Below, in pieces: positions 53,860 to 63,266 of a DNA stretch of 64,000 bases. Position numbers and translations under genes: made by a program. The notes below the pieces were generated by a model that was not told where the DNA came from, ran no database searches, and was given only the letters and a program-made list of their open reading frames with translations. Each line of letters opens with the position of its first letter. The first letter of the stretch is position 1. This DNA comes from Oleispirillum naphthae (lineage in GTDB: Bacteria > Pseudomonadota > Alphaproteobacteria > Rhodospirillales > Rhodospirillaceae), in the NCBI GenBank assembly GCA_027864655.1, contig JAQAZG010000013.1, positions 1 to 64,000 of the forward strand, in the 5' to 3' direction.

Positions 53860-55127
53860 CCACGGCTCTTCTGCTCGCCGCGATGGCGGTGCTGCTCGCC
53901 GTGGGCGTGCCGGTGGCCTTCGCGCTCGGCGGTCTCGGCCTCGCCATGCTGGTCTCCGCCGGGATGTCGCCCCTGATCGTGCCGCAGGGGCTCTATTCCA
54001 CCACCGACAGCTTCGTGCTGCTGGCGGTGCCGCTGTTCCTGCTGATGTCCAACATCCTGTTGAAGGGCGGCGCGGGGAAGAGCCTGTTCGCCGCGGTGCA
54101 GAGCTGGGTCGGCCATTGGCCGGGCGGGCTGGGCATCGCCACCGTGCTCTCCTGCGCGGTGTTCGCCGCGATTTCCGGCTCCTCGGTCGCCTGCGCCGCC
54201 ACCATCGGCACCGTGGCGATCGGCGAGATGACCGGCCGCGGCTACGACAAGCCTTTCGTCTACGGCCTCCTCGCCGCGGGCGGCACGCTCGGCATTCTCA
54301 TCCCGCCGTCGATCCCGATGATCGTCTACTGCGTGCTCACCGACGATTCGATCTCCGACATGTTCCTCGCCGGGGTGGGGCCGGGGCTGGCGCTCTCCGC
54401 CCTGTTCATCGTCTACAGCTTCCTCTACGGCAAGTTCGGCAAGGGCTGCGTCCGCGCCCCCAAGGCCGACTGGCCGACGCGCCGCGCCGCCACCCTGCGC
54501 GCCCTGCCGGTGATCGGCGTCGCCGTGGCGGTGATCGGCAGCATCTACCTCGGCATCTGCACGCCGACGGAATCCGCCGCCATCGGCTTCATCGCCTCGC
54601 TCGCCGTGGTCGGCGTCGGCCGCTCGATCACCCGCGAGGGGATGCAGGAGGCGGTGATGGACTCCATGCGCACCACCGTCACCATCTTCCTGATCATGGC
54701 CGGGGCCACGGTGTTCGGCAAGGCGATCACCCTCTACCAGATTCCGCAGGAGGTGGCGCAGCTCGTCTCCGAAACCGTCACCTCGGTGGGGCCGTTCGTC
54801 TTCGTGGTGTGCTGCGTGCTGCTGGTGATGGGCTTCTTCCTCGAATCGATGTCGATGCTGATGATCATGATGCCGGTGTTGCAGCCCGCGCTGGCGGACA
54901 TGGGCATCGACACCATCTGGTTCGGCGTCATCTTCATGATGATGATCGAGTGCGCCCTGATCACCCCGCCGGTGGGGCTGAACCTCTACGTCATCCAGGC
55001 GGTGGCGAAGTCGCCGATCGAGCAGGTGATCAAGGGCGTCTGGCCGTTCATCCTGATGCTGTTCCTCATCGTCGTGGCCACCTACTTCATCCCCGGCATC
55101 GCCCTGTTCATTCCGTTCAAACTTTAG
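53856..55127 (+). CDS. TRAP transporter large permease (DctM)
   Basis: This 423-residue ion-transporter-superfamily protein has about 11-12 membrane segments and the hairpin motifs SGSSVACAATIG, GGTLGILIPPSIPMIVY and TPPVGLNLYVIQAVA of DctM proteins. It forms the translocation path and is coupled to DctQ by a 4-bp overlap. A separate TAXI-type system begins 122 bp downstream. Confidence 0.94.
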   Translation: MTTALLLAAMAVLLAVGVPVAFALGGLGLAMLVSAGMSPLIVPQGLYSTTDSFVLLAVPLFLLMSNILLKGGAGKSLFAAVQSWVGHWPGGLGIATVLSCAVFAAISGSSVACAATIGTVAIGEMTGRGYDKPFVYGLLAAGGTLGILIPPSIPMIVYCVLTDDSISDMFLAGVGPGLALSALFIVYSFLYGKFGKGCVRAPKADWPTRRAATLRALPVIGVAVAVIGSIYLGICTPTESAAIGFIASLAVVGVGRSITREGMQEAVMDSMRTTVTIFLIMAGATVFGKAITLYQIPQEVAQLVSETVTSVGPFVFVVCCVLLVMGFFLESMSMLMIMMPVLQPALADMGIDTIWFGVIFMMMIECALITPPVGLNLYVIQAVAKSPIEQVIKGVWPFILMLFLIVVATYFIPGIALFIPFKL

Positions 55128-55249
55128 AAGGCGGCCGAGAAACCTGAATCGGGGGCTTCCAATCCCGGAAGTCTTGGGTAGACTGTGCCCGCCCGAGGGG
55201 GCAGGCCGGGGCGCGATCGCGCCCGTCCGGCAGATCCGGAGGAACAAGC

Positions 55250-56221
55250 ATGAACAGGGCACTTATCGGCAAGGCGATCGCCGCCGCTTTTGCGGCCTGC
55301 CTCGCAGCCACGGGGGCGCAGGCGGCGACCCAGATCACCCTGAAGTCGGCCAAGACCACGTCCTCGTACTACATGATGATGGTGCAGCTCGCCGAGATGA
55401 TGAAGACCGCGAGCAAGGGCGCGATCATTCCCACCGTCGAGGAGAGCCAGGGTTCGGTGCAGAACGTCAAGGAATCGTTCGTGCGCCCCGGCAACTTCCT
55501 GTTCACCTCGCCGCCGAGCCTCATCGCCTCCGCGCGCGAGGGCAAGAAGCCCTTCGAGGGCCAGGCCCACGACACCGCGCGCGCGCTGTTCCCGGTTCCG
55601 GGCATCACCGTGCACTTCGTGGTGCGCAACGAGACCGGCATCACCTCGATCCCCGGGCTCGCAGGCCATACCTTCGTTTCCGGCGGCAAGGGCACCTTCT
55701 GCGAGAAGAGCGTGGACAAGGCGCTCACCGTTCTCGGCCTCGCCGGCAAGGTGAACGTCGAGGCGGTGGAACTGCCCGCCGCCAGCTCGGCGATGCGCAA
55801 CGCCAAGATCGACGGCTTCGCCACCTGCTCGTCGCACCCGACGCCGCAACTCGTCGAGCTTGCCACCACCAACGAACTGACCATCCTGTCGTTCACCGAC
55901 GCCGAGCGCGCCGCGATCATCAAGATGAACCCGATGTACGCGCCGCTCACTCTGCCCGCGGGCACCTACAAGGGCCAGGACAAGCCGGTCGCCACGCTGG
56001 CGATGCCGGTGGGCGCCTACGGCACCGCCAAGATGGACGACAAGACCGCCTACACCATCACCAAGACCTTCTGGGAGTGGAAGGCGAAGCTCGCCGCCGA
56101 CAATCCGTGGTGGAAGGGCGTGACCAAGGACGTGGTGCCGCTCCTCGGCGCCAAGGTCCATCCCGGCGCCGCCAAGTATTATGCCGAGATCGGACTCAAA
56201 CTGCCCGACTCCATGAAGTGA
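55250..56221 (+). CDS. TAXI-family TRAP solute-binding protein
   Basis: This 323-residue periplasmic receptor of the TAXI family has a signal peptide (1-25, ending AQA) and the typical GGKGTFCEKSVDKALTVLGL and VVRNETGITSIPGLAGH segments. CGGAGGAA lies at a good distance before the ATG. The fused permease gene starts one base after its stop, so the two form one transporter. Its ligand is unknown; glutamate and organic acids are typical of the family. Confidence 0.92.
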   Translation: MNRALIGKAIAAAFAACLAATGAQAATQITLKSAKTTSSYYMMMVQLAEMMKTASKGAIIPTVEESQGSVQNVKESFVRPGNFLFTSPPSLIASAREGKKPFEGQAHDTARALFPVPGITVHFVVRNETGITSIPGLAGHTFVSGGKGTFCEKSVDKALTVLGLAGKVNVEAVELPAASSAMRNAKIDGFATCSSHPTPQLVELATTNELTILSFTDAERAAIIKMNPMYAPLTLPAGTYKGQDKPVATLAMPVGAYGTAKMDDKTAYTITKTFWEWKAKLAADNPWWKGVTKDVVPLLGAKVHPGAAKYYAEIGLKLPDSMK

Positions 56222-56222
56222 C

Positions 56223-58085
56223 ATGACGATCGAGACCACCGCGGGGCGGATGATCGACCCCGATGAAGGACGGTACATTCCCGCCGATGCCCCGCTCGCC
56301 CGTCCCCTGCGGCAGATCGCCGCGGGGGAGTGGGCGTGCCTGGTCTTCGGCATGGCCACCGTCGCCTTCCATCTCTACCTGGTGTTCGCCGGGCTGATCC
56401 CCGCCCTGGTGGCGCGGCCGCTGCACTTCATGCTGGCGGTGCCGTGGATCTTCTTCCTGCTGCGCGCCCGCACCGCCTTCGAACGGCGGCTCGGCTATGC
56501 CCTGGGCGGCGGCGGCTTCCTCGCCGCGGCCTGCATCGCGCTCAACGAGGACATGCTGGCCGACCAGTACGGCTCGCTCGACGGGGCGCTGCAAATCGTC
56601 ATCGCCTCGGTGCTGATTCTCTCGGTGCTGGAAATGGCGCGCCGCTCGGTCAAGGCGGTGCTGCCGGCCATCGCCTCCCTCGCGCTCGCCTACGGCTTCT
56701 TCGGCCACCTCATCCCCGGCACCTTCGGCCACGGCGAGCTGCCCTTCGACTATATCCTCGGCACCCTGACCATCACCGAGGGCGGCGTCTGGGGGCCGAT
56801 GGCGGAGGTCTCGTCGGAGACCATCGCGCAGTTCGTCATCCTCGGCTCGTTCATCTCCGCGGGCGCGGCGGGCACCGGCTTCATGGCGCTCGCCATCCAG
56901 CTCGCCGGGCGCTTCCGCGCGGGCGCGGCGAAGGTGGCGGTGCTCTCCAGCGCGATGTACGGCACCATCTCCGGCGTCGCCGCGGCCAACACCGCCTCCA
57001 CCGGCATGGTCACCATTCCGGCGATGAAGCGCCTGGGCTACCCGCCCGCCATGGCCGCGGCGGTGGAGGCGGTGGCCTCCACCGGCGGGCAGATCATGCC
57101 GCCCCTGATGGGCGCGGGCGTGTTCGTCATGGCGCAGCTGCTGCACACCGACTACCTCAGCATCATGCAGGCGGCGACGCCCTCGGCGTTTCTCTTCTTC
57201 TCCACCGTATGGTTCGGCGTGCACCTCTTCGCCCTGCGCTGGAACCTCACCGGCCTGCGCCGCGAGGATCTGCCGGGCTGGGTGGTGGTGGCGCGCACTT
57301 TCCCGTTCTTCGCGGTCCCCTTCGCCATGCTCACCTACATGCTGGCGTTCACCGGCTTCACCGCCCCCTACGCGGCGGCGATGGCGACGCTCGCCACCGC
57401 GGTGCTGCTCGCCGCCGACGGCTACGGCGAGGTCCGCCTGCGCCGCTGGCTGCACCGCCTGTGGACCGCCTGCGTCGAATCCGGCCGCCAGGTCGCGGCG
57501 ATCGCCGCCATCCTGCTGTGCGCCAGCCTTATCGTCGGCGTGTTCAACATGACCGGCATCGGCGTGAAGATCACCTCGCTGATCCTCTCCGCCTCCGGCG
57601 GCAACCTGTGGATCGCGCTGATCCTCACCGGCATGGCCGGGCTGGTGCTCGGCATGGAGCTGCCCACCACCGCCGCCTACATCATCACCGTCGCGGTGGC
57701 GGGCCCGGCGCTGGTGGACCTCGGCCTGCCTGAGCTCTACGCCCACCTCTTCGTCTTCTGGTACGCGCTTCTCTGCACCATCACCCCGCCGGTGTGCGGC
57801 AACGTGTTCATCGCCGCGGGCATCGCCAACACTGCGTGGCTGCCGGTGGCGTGGCGTTCGATGCAACTCGGCATCGGGCTGTTCATCCTGCCCATGGGCT
57901 TCGTCGCCAACCCGTCGATGCTGCAGATGGGGAACGCGCCGCTGCTCGCGCTGGCCGCCAGCCTCAAGGTGGGGCTCGGCGTCTGGCTGTTCTCCGCCGC
58001 CGCGATCAATCCGCTGCGCCGCTGGTGGGTCACCCCGCTCGGCGCGCTGGCGGGCGGGGTTCTGATCTTCGGCTTCGGGATATGA
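56223..58085 (+). CDS. TRAP transporter fused permease (DctQM, 4TM-12TM)
   Basis: This 620-residue membrane protein joins a DctQ-like part (about 1-150) with a DctM part (about 170-600), as found with TAXI receptors. Recognisable elements are GTISGVAAANTASTGMVTIPAMK, VASTGGQIMPPLMGAGVFVMA and TTAAYIITVAVAGPAL. Its stop overlaps the mntP start (ATGA), so mntP is co-transcribed. Confidence 0.94.
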   Translation: MTIETTAGRMIDPDEGRYIPADAPLARPLRQIAAGEWACLVFGMATVAFHLYLVFAGLIPALVARPLHFMLAVPWIFFLLRARTAFERRLGYALGGGGFLAAACIALNEDMLADQYGSLDGALQIVIASVLILSVLEMARRSVKAVLPAIASLALAYGFFGHLIPGTFGHGELPFDYILGTLTITEGGVWGPMAEVSSETIAQFVILGSFISAGAAGTGFMALAIQLAGRFRAGAAKVAVLSSAMYGTISGVAAANTASTGMVTIPAMKRLGYPPAMAAAVEAVASTGGQIMPPLMGAGVFVMAQLLHTDYLSIMQAATPSAFLFFSTVWFGVHLFALRWNLTGLRREDLPGWVVVARTFPFFAVPFAMLTYMLAFTGFTAPYAAAMATLATAVLLAADGYGEVRLRRWLHRLWTACVESGRQVAAIAAILLCASLIVGVFNMTGIGVKITSLILSASGGNLWIALILTGMAGLVLGMELPTTAAYIITVAVAGPALVDLGLPELYAHLFVFWYALLCTITPPVCGNVFIAAGIANTAWLPVAWRSMQLGIGLFILPMGFVANPSMLQMGNAPLLALAASLKVGLGVWLFSAAAINPLRRWWVTPLGALAGGVLIFGFGI

Positions 58086-58639
58086 TGGGAATGTTCGCAA
58101 CCCTTTCGCTTGCCGTCGGGCTTTCCGTCGATTCGCTCGCCGCCGCGCTCGCCACCGGGGTGGCGCTGCGGCGGCCGCGCCTGGCCGATGCGGCGCGCGT
58201 CGGCACCGCCTTCGGTCTGTGCCAGATGGCGATCGCCCTCGCCGGGATCCGCCTCGGCGTCGCGCTGGTGCGGGTGGCGAGCGCCTGGGACCACTGGATC
58301 GCCTTCATCCTGCTCTCCGCCGTCGGCGGCCAGATGGCGGTCAAGGCGCTGTCCGGCGGCGCGGCGGAGCCGGTGTGTCCGGCCTGGCCCGCGCTGCTCG
58401 CCATGGGGGTGGGCACCAGCATCGACGCGGGCGTGGTCGGCGTCGGCCTGGGCATGACCGAGGTCGATGCGCCGTTGACCGTCGCGGTGATCGGCCTCGT
58501 CACCTTCGGCTTTTCGGCGGTGGGGGTGCTGTTCGGCTGCCGCGTCGGCCGCCGCGCCGGAACCGCGGCGCAGGTGGCGGGCGGCCTGGTGCTCGCCGCG
58601 CTGGGGGGGCGCATTCTCGCCGCCCACCTGCTCGCCTGA
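58082..58639 (+). CDS. mntP: Putative manganese efflux pump MntP
   Basis: This 185-residue protein has six membrane helices in two homologous halves, with the paired acidic motifs GLSVDSLAAALATG and GVGTSIDAGVVGVGL that carry the Asp residues needed for Mn(II) export in the MntP family. It lies in frame-overlap with the TRAP permease gene, which is an uncommon partner. No yybP-ykoY riboswitch is seen, as expected for an internal gene. Confidence 0.85.
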   Translation: MMGMFATLSLAVGLSVDSLAAALATGVALRRPRLADAARVGTAFGLCQMAIALAGIRLGVALVRVASAWDHWIAFILLSAVGGQMAVKALSGGAAEPVCPAWPALLAMGVGTSIDAGVVGVGLGMTEVDAPLTVAVIGLVTFGFSAVGVLFGCRVGRRAGTAAQVAGGLVLAALGGRILAAHLLA

Positions 58640-58712
58640 TCCCGCCGGGGTTGCGCTCCACGGGGGAGACTCCCCACTCTTTAAAGGGACCCCCGCACCC
58701 GAAAGTCCGCTC

Positions 58713-60473
58713 ATGCCCCACGCCTCGCCCCTGATCTCCACCATCGTCGTCGGCATCGGACTCGCCTTCGTCTTCGGGGCGCTGGCGGCGCGCCTCAAGG
58801 TTTCGCCGCTGGTCGGCTACCTGCTCGCCGGATTGGTGGTCGGGCCGCATTCGCCGGGCTTCGTCGCCGACCAGACGCTCGCGCCGCAGCTCGCGGAGAT
58901 CGGCGTCATTCTGCTGATGTTCGGCGTCGGCCTGCATTTCTCCTGGAAGGACCTGCTCTCCGTGGCGCGCGTCGCGGTGCCCGGCGCGCTGGCGCAGATG
59001 CTCGTCGCCACGCTTCTCGGCTCCGCGCTCGCCTTCGCCATGGGGTGGACGGCGGGCGAGGGTGTGGTGTTCGGCCTGGCGCTCTCGGTGGCCTCCACCG
59101 TGGTGCTGCTGCGCGCCCTGCAGGAGCGCCACATCTTCGATTGCGAGCGCGGCCGCATCGCCGTGGGCTGGCTGGTGGTGGAAGACGTCGCCATGGTCCT
59201 CGTTTTGGTGCTGCTGCCGGTGGTCGCGGGCGCGCTCGGCGGCACCGCGCCCGCCACCGCCGGGGACTGGCTGGCGACCCGCCTCGGTCTCGGCTTTTCC
59301 GGCGTTCTCGCGCTCACCCTCGCCAAGGTGGTGCTGTTCGTCGCGCTGATGATGGGCGTCGGCCGCCGCGTCATTCCGGCGCTGCTGCACGTCGTCGCGC
59401 ACATGGGCTCGCGCGAGCTGTTCCGCCTTGCGGTGCTGGCGATCGCCCTCGGCGTCGCCTTCGGCGCGGCGCAGCTGTTCGGCGTGTCGCTGGCGCTCGG
59501 CGCGTTCTTCGCCGGCATGGTGCTGAGCGAGTCCGAACTCAGCCAGCGCGCCGCGGAGGAGACCCTGCCGCTGCGCGACGCCTTCGCGGTGCTGTTCTTC
59601 GTTTCCGTCGGCATGCTGTTCGACCCCTCGGACCTGTGGCGCAGCCCGGGGCCGATCCTCGGCGTGCTGGTCATCGTCATGCTCGCCAACGGCCTCACCG
59701 CGCATTTCGTCGTTTCGCGCCTCGGCCAGCCGCCCGCCACCGCCTGGATGCTTGCCGCCGGGGTGGGGCAGATCGGCGAGTTCTCGTTCATCCTCACCGA
59801 ACTCGGCATCCGCCTCGGGCTGCTGCCCGAGCATGCCCGCGGCCTGGTGCTCGCCGGGGCGATCCTCTCCATCCTGCTCAATCCGCTCGCCTTCCTCGCC
59901 GCGGAACGCCTGCAGGCCCGCGCCGAGGCGCGCCTCGGCCCGCCGCCCGAGCCCGCCGCCCCCGGCACGCCATCGCCGGAACCGGCGCGGACGGCGCTGC
60001 CGCGCACCGAGCTTTCCGGTCACGTGGTGGTGGTCGGCGGCGGCGCGGTGGGCAGCCGCATCATCGCGGAACTGGTGGCGCGCGATGTGCCGGTGCTGGT
60101 GATCGAGGAGTCCGACATCAAGGTGGAGAAGCTGCGCGCCGAAGGGGTGGCGGCGATCCTCGGCAATGCCGCCGACCCGGAGGTGCTGGCCGCCGCCAAC
60201 CTCGAAGCGGCGCGCCAGCTTGTGGTGGCGATCCCCCAGGCGTTCGAGGCGGGGCAGGTGGTGGTGCAGGCGCGTGCGGTGAGCCCCGGCCTCGCCATTC
60301 TGTCGCGCGCCTATTCCGATGCGGAAACCGAGCGCCTGCTGGAATTCGGCGCCGACCGGGTGATCACCGGCACCCACGAGGTGGCGAAGGCGCTGACCCG
60401 CTACCTCGCGCCGGTGGAAGCGGCGCCTCCCGCGGCCGAACCCGAGCCGGTGACCGACGGCGCCAGCATTTAA
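58713..60473 (+). CDS. CPA2 cation/proton antiporter with TrkA-N domain (Kef type)
   Basis: This 586-residue inner-membrane protein has 12 membrane segments (about 10-395) with the CPA2 pore signature and a C-terminal RCK/TrkA-N domain (about 430-555) whose nucleotide-binding glycine loop is HVVVVGGGAVGSRI. It resembles YbaL/KefB potassium efflux proteins, which answer to NAD(H) or glutathione adducts. A Pro/Ala-rich linker connects both parts. A dispersed inverted repeat follows the stop. Confidence 0.9.
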   Translation: MPHASPLISTIVVGIGLAFVFGALAARLKVSPLVGYLLAGLVVGPHSPGFVADQTLAPQLAEIGVILLMFGVGLHFSWKDLLSVARVAVPGALAQMLVATLLGSALAFAMGWTAGEGVVFGLALSVASTVVLLRALQERHIFDCERGRIAVGWLVVEDVAMVLVLVLLPVVAGALGGTAPATAGDWLATRLGLGFSGVLALTLAKVVLFVALMMGVGRRVIPALLHVVAHMGSRELFRLAVLAIALGVAFGAAQLFGVSLALGAFFAGMVLSESELSQRAAEETLPLRDAFAVLFFVSVGMLFDPSDLWRSPGPILGVLVIVMLANGLTAHFVVSRLGQPPATAWMLAAGVGQIGEFSFILTELGIRLGLLPEHARGLVLAGAILSILLNPLAFLAAERLQARAEARLGPPPEPAAPGTPSPEPARTALPRTELSGHVVVVGGGAVGSRIIAELVARDVPVLVIEESDIKVEKLRAEGVAAILGNAADPEVLAAANLEAARQLVVAIPQAFEAGQVVVQARAVSPGLAILSRAYSDAETERLLEFGADRVITGTHEVAKALTRYLAPVEAAPPAAEPEPVTDGASI

Positions 60474-60480
60474 AAACTTC

Positions 60481-60615
60481 GCGGAGGGGCTCGGTCCCTC
60501 CGGAACTCCCATGACTTTTGGTTTTGCGCGCAGCGCCACAAGCCTGCTGTCGATAGCCGCTATGTGGCGAAAAAATTAGGGGGAGCGCGAGGGGTCCAAG
60601 ACCCCTCGCAAAGTT
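60481..60615. repeat. Intergenic inverted repeats and terminator between convergent genes
   Basis: Two hairpins lie here. The first, at 60481-60502, is nearly the same as the one after pheT (34885-34906). The second, at 60587-60609, is GCGAGGGGTC/GACCCCTCGC with a CAA loop and is followed by AAAGTTTTT, a likely terminator. The pair belongs to the dispersed repeat family of this genome. Confidence 0.6.
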
Positions 60616-60625
60616 TTTGGTGCTG

Positions 60626-61168
60626 CTACCGGCAGCGGCCGCCCGGCGCGCGGCAGTCGGGCTGCTGTGGCTGGCGATGCTGCATCTGCGGCTTCTGCTG
60701 CTGTGGCTGGCGATGTTGCACCTGCGGCTGCCGCGGCGGCTGCGGCTGGTGATGCTGCATTTGCGGCTTCTTCACGTAATAGGGCTGCGGCGCGTGCCGG
60801 TAGCTGTCGCGCTGGTGGTAGAAGCGGCGGTCGCGGTAGTGGTTGTCCCAGTACGAGGCGAGGTCGAACACCAGGAACGGCGCGCCGATCTGCACCGAGA
60901 CCACCGGCGGCCCGCCCAGGGCGCCGCCGATGTAGCGGCCGGAAACCCAGCCGCGCAGCGGCCCGGAGGCGACGTCGCACCACGAGCCGCCCGCGAGGCA
61001 GCCCTGAATGGCGAGCGGGATGCCGGGCGGCATCTGTGCGAGCACGGGATAGCCGGTGCCGGGCCCGGCGCGCAGGTTGACCCCGGACAGCGTGTAGCCC
61101 TCGGCCGCCCAGGCGGGAGCGGCGGCGAGCATCAGGCATCCGAAGGCGGCGGCAGGAAGGTATTTCAT
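60626..61168 (-). CDS. Secreted SH3-domain protein with His/Gln/Pro-rich tail
   Basis: This 180-residue protein has a signal peptide (1-22) and a bacterial SH3 domain (about 23-82; NLRAGPGTGYPVLAQMPPG and GWVSGRYIGG). After a linker, residues about 133-175 form a low-complexity tail of repeated PQMQH-like units rich in Gln, Pro and His. The SH3 domain probably binds peptidoglycan or protein in the periplasm. The tail could bind metal or be a flexible anchor. It is followed on the other side by the terminator at 60587-60609. Confidence 0.78.
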   Translation of the reverse strand: MKYLPAAAFGCLMLAAAPAWAAEGYTLSGVNLRAGPGTGYPVLAQMPPGIPLAIQGCLAGGSWCDVASGPLRGWVSGRYIGGALGGPPVVSVQIGAPFLVFDLASYWDNHYRDRRFYHQRDSYRHAPQPYYVKKPQMQHHQPQPPRQPQVQHRQPQQQKPQMQHRQPQQPDCRAPGGRCR

Positions 61169-61291
61169 CGTCGGGACTCCTCGGTGTTCTCCCCTTCCCC
61201 CGCGATATGGGGCAAAGGCGTGGCGGCGGGCAATCCCGGCGGGCGCAAAGGTTCCGTAAGGATTGCGCGAAAAAACCGTGAGGGGGGGGAA

Positions 61292-61368
61292 TGGCGCGCC
61301 CGAGAGGATTCGAACCCCTAGCCTTCTGATCCGTAGTCAGATGCTCTATCCAATTGAGCTACGGGCGC
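61292..61368 (-). tRNA. tRNA-Arg (anticodon ACG)
   Basis: This 77-nt tRNA on the minus strand begins GCGCCCG and ends with an encoded CCA. The anticodon ACG (61332-61334 on the plus strand as CGT) lies in a CTACGGA loop, and the T-loop GGTTCGAATCC and D-loop are standard. The A34 is normally converted to inosine to read CGU, CGC and CGA. Confidence 0.97.
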
Positions 61369-61398
61369 CTGCCGCCCGCGGTTGCGGGCAAGGGCGAC

Positions 61399-61427
61399 TG
61401 AATACGCAATTTCCGACCCCCGCGCAA
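61399..61427 (-). promoter_or_regulatory. Promoter of tRNA-Arg
   Basis: On the minus strand TTGCGC (61422-61427) and TATTCA (61399-61404) with a 17-bp spacer place the start about 24 nt before the tRNA. Confidence 0.45.
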
Positions 61428-61446
61428 GACAAAAAACAGCCTTTCG

Positions 61447-62355
61447 TCACGGAGCCGCGGCGGCGCGTCCGAAGGCGGCGAGGCGCTCGCGCCGCCTGGC
61501 GCGCAGGAGGCCGCCATCGACGTGGCGCAGGGTTTCGAGCCGCGCCAGCAGCGCCGCGCCGATCTCCCGCGCCGCGGCGAAGGGCTCGCGGTGCGCGCCG
61601 CCGCGCGGCTCCGCGATCACCGCGTCGATCACCCCCTGGGCAAGCAACGCGGCGGCGGTGAGGTGCAGGGAGTCCGCGGCGGCGGAAAGCGTGCGCGCAG
61701 CGTCGCCGCCCTCGGGCCAGAGCGCCGCGGCGGCCTCCGGCGTCACCACCGAGAGGCAGGCGTGCTGCAGCATCAGGGGCGCGTCGGCGCAGACGGAAAG
61801 CGCCGCCGCGGGCCCGGCGAGCGCGCCCGTCGCCACCGAGACGAGCGGCACGCGCAAATCGAGCGCGGTCTCCAGGCAGGCGCGCAGGGCGGGTCCGGCG
61901 TCCTCCGCGGCGGGCGCGGCGGCGGCGATCAACACCGCGGGCAGGCGGAAGCGCTCGGCGAGGCGCAACAGGCGCGCGGTCTTGCGCAGGCCGGAGGCGG
62001 CGGGGCGGGGCGCGCCGTCCTCGGCGCGGTCGTGGCCGATCAGCACCACGCCGTGGTCCTTGATCCGCGCGATGCCGCCCGCGACCAGCGGGTCGTCGCC
62101 CTCGGCGCGGTCGCCCGCAAGCTCGATCAAGCCGCGGCCGAGCACGCGGATCACCTCGCGCGCGCCGGGGCGCTCCGGGTGGCGCGCCACCTGCACCGTC
62201 TGCCACGGGGTGAGGCGGCCGTAGAGGGCGTCGAGCTGGCGGTCGATGCGGGCCTTGAGCCGCGCCTCTTCCTCGCCGCCGCCGCCGCCGTGGCGCAGCT
62301 CGGCGAGTTCGGCTTCCAGGGCGGCGACGGAGTCCTCGAAGTCGAGAAACAGCAT
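61447..62355 (-). CDS. AccA-like carboxyltransferase paralogue, catalytic motifs degenerate
   Basis: This 302-residue protein matches the alpha subunit of acetyl-CoA carboxylase carboxyltransferase at its ends ([44 protein letters not shown]). The core motifs are lost. The region expected to read DTPGAYPGVGAEERGQ is IAAAAPAAEDAGPALRA (143-159), and the oxyanion-hole segment GEGGSGGA is TGALAGPAA (176-184). Catalysis as AccA is therefore unlikely. It lies 8 bp after a DUF4743-NUDIX gene, so both form an operon. A regulatory or structural role is possible, and a true accA should exist elsewhere. Confidence 0.8.
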   Translation of the reverse strand: MLFLDFEDSVAALEAELAELRHGGGGGEEEARLKARIDRQLDALYGRLTPWQTVQVARHPERPGAREVIRVLGRGLIELAGDRAEGDDPLVAGGIARIKDHGVVLIGHDRAEDGAPRPAASGLRKTARLLRLAERFRLPAVLIAAAAPAAEDAGPALRACLETALDLRVPLVSVATGALAGPAAALSVCADAPLMLQHACLSVVTPEAAAALWPEGGDAARTLSAAADSLHLTAAALLAQGVIDAVIAEPRGGAHREPFAAAREIGAALLARLETLRHVDGGLLRARRRERLAAFGRAAAAP

Positions 62356-62363
62356 GCCCTTCC

Positions 62364-63254
62364 TCAAGGTTCCAGCGGTTCGGAATCGGGAAACGGCCGG
62401 CGCAGGTTGCTGGCGATCGCGGTGTATTCCGGCGCGTTCTCCGGCGTCAGCACGCCGTGGCGCAGGCAGAAGTCGAGAATCACCAGGGGCACGTTGAACT
62501 TGAAGTCGTCGGTGCGGGCGAGCGTTTCGAGCACGCGCGCCACCGGCCACAGTTCGAAGGCCTCGCACTCGTCGTCGCCGGGGGTGGGGACCACGTCGCC
62601 GGGCATTTCCAGGTCGTAGCAGAAGAGGGTGTCGGGCTTCAGCCCCTCGGGGGTGGAGAAGCAGTAGCGCACCAGCCCCACCGGCGATGCGCGTTCCGCC
62701 AGCGCGCGCGGCAGAGAGGCCTCTTCCGCGCATTCCTTGATCAGGTTCTCCTTGAGGGTGAGGCGCGCCGGCTGGCCGCCCGCCACCATGTTGTCGAGCT
62801 TGCCCGGGGCCACCGCCTTGTCGCGGGCGCGCCGCGCCACCCAGAGGTGGATGCCGTCGCCGCGCCGCACGAAGCCGTTCAAATGCACGCCGAAGGCGCG
62901 CACCCCCATCGCCACCGAGGCGCTGCGGTCGATCGCGCAGGCCACCGGGGCGCCCCACTCGGTGGTCACCGGGTAGAGTTCGCCGCGCAGCGGCCGGATC
63001 TGCCCGGTGCGCGCCAGCGCCTTGGCCACCGCGGCGAGCGCCGCGGTGCGCGCCGCGGTGGTGCGGCAACTTTCGGCGAAGCGCCAGATCGCGCCGTCGC
63101 GCACGAAGTGGCGGTCGAGACTCGCCATGGCCTCCTGCGCCGCCGCACCGGGCCACGCGAGGCGCCGGTACTCCGCAACCAGAGGGCTCACCCGCGTCAG
63201 ATTGCGCACGTTGCAGGCCGAAACATGACGAAAAAGGCCGGGACCGAACAACAT
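62364..63254 (-). CDS. DUF4743 NUDIX hydrolase
   Basis: This 296-residue protein has an N-terminal DUF4743-type domain (about 1-115) and a NUDIX domain whose box runs through ENLIKECAEEASL with the preceding GGQPARL (about 165-185). Similar proteins resemble the eukaryotic thiamine-pyrophosphatase-like Nudix group. It is the first gene of an operon with the AccA-like paralogue. A perfect inverted repeat at 63267-63283 lies just upstream and overlaps the likely ribosome-binding sequence AAAGGAAG. Confidence 0.85.
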   Translation of the reverse strand: MLFGPGLFRHVSACNVRNLTRVSPLVAEYRRLAWPGAAAQEAMASLDRHFVRDGAIWRFAESCRTTAARTAALAAVAKALARTGQIRPLRGELYPVTTEWGAPVACAIDRSASVAMGVRAFGVHLNGFVRRGDGIHLWVARRARDKAVAPGKLDNMVAGGQPARLTLKENLIKECAEEASLPRALAERASPVGLVRYCFSTPEGLKPDTLFCYDLEMPGDVVPTPGDDECEAFELWPVARVLETLARTDDFKFNVPLVILDFCLRHGVLTPENAPEYTAIASNLRRPFPDSEPLEP

Positions 63255-63266
63255 CAGCCGTCTCTT

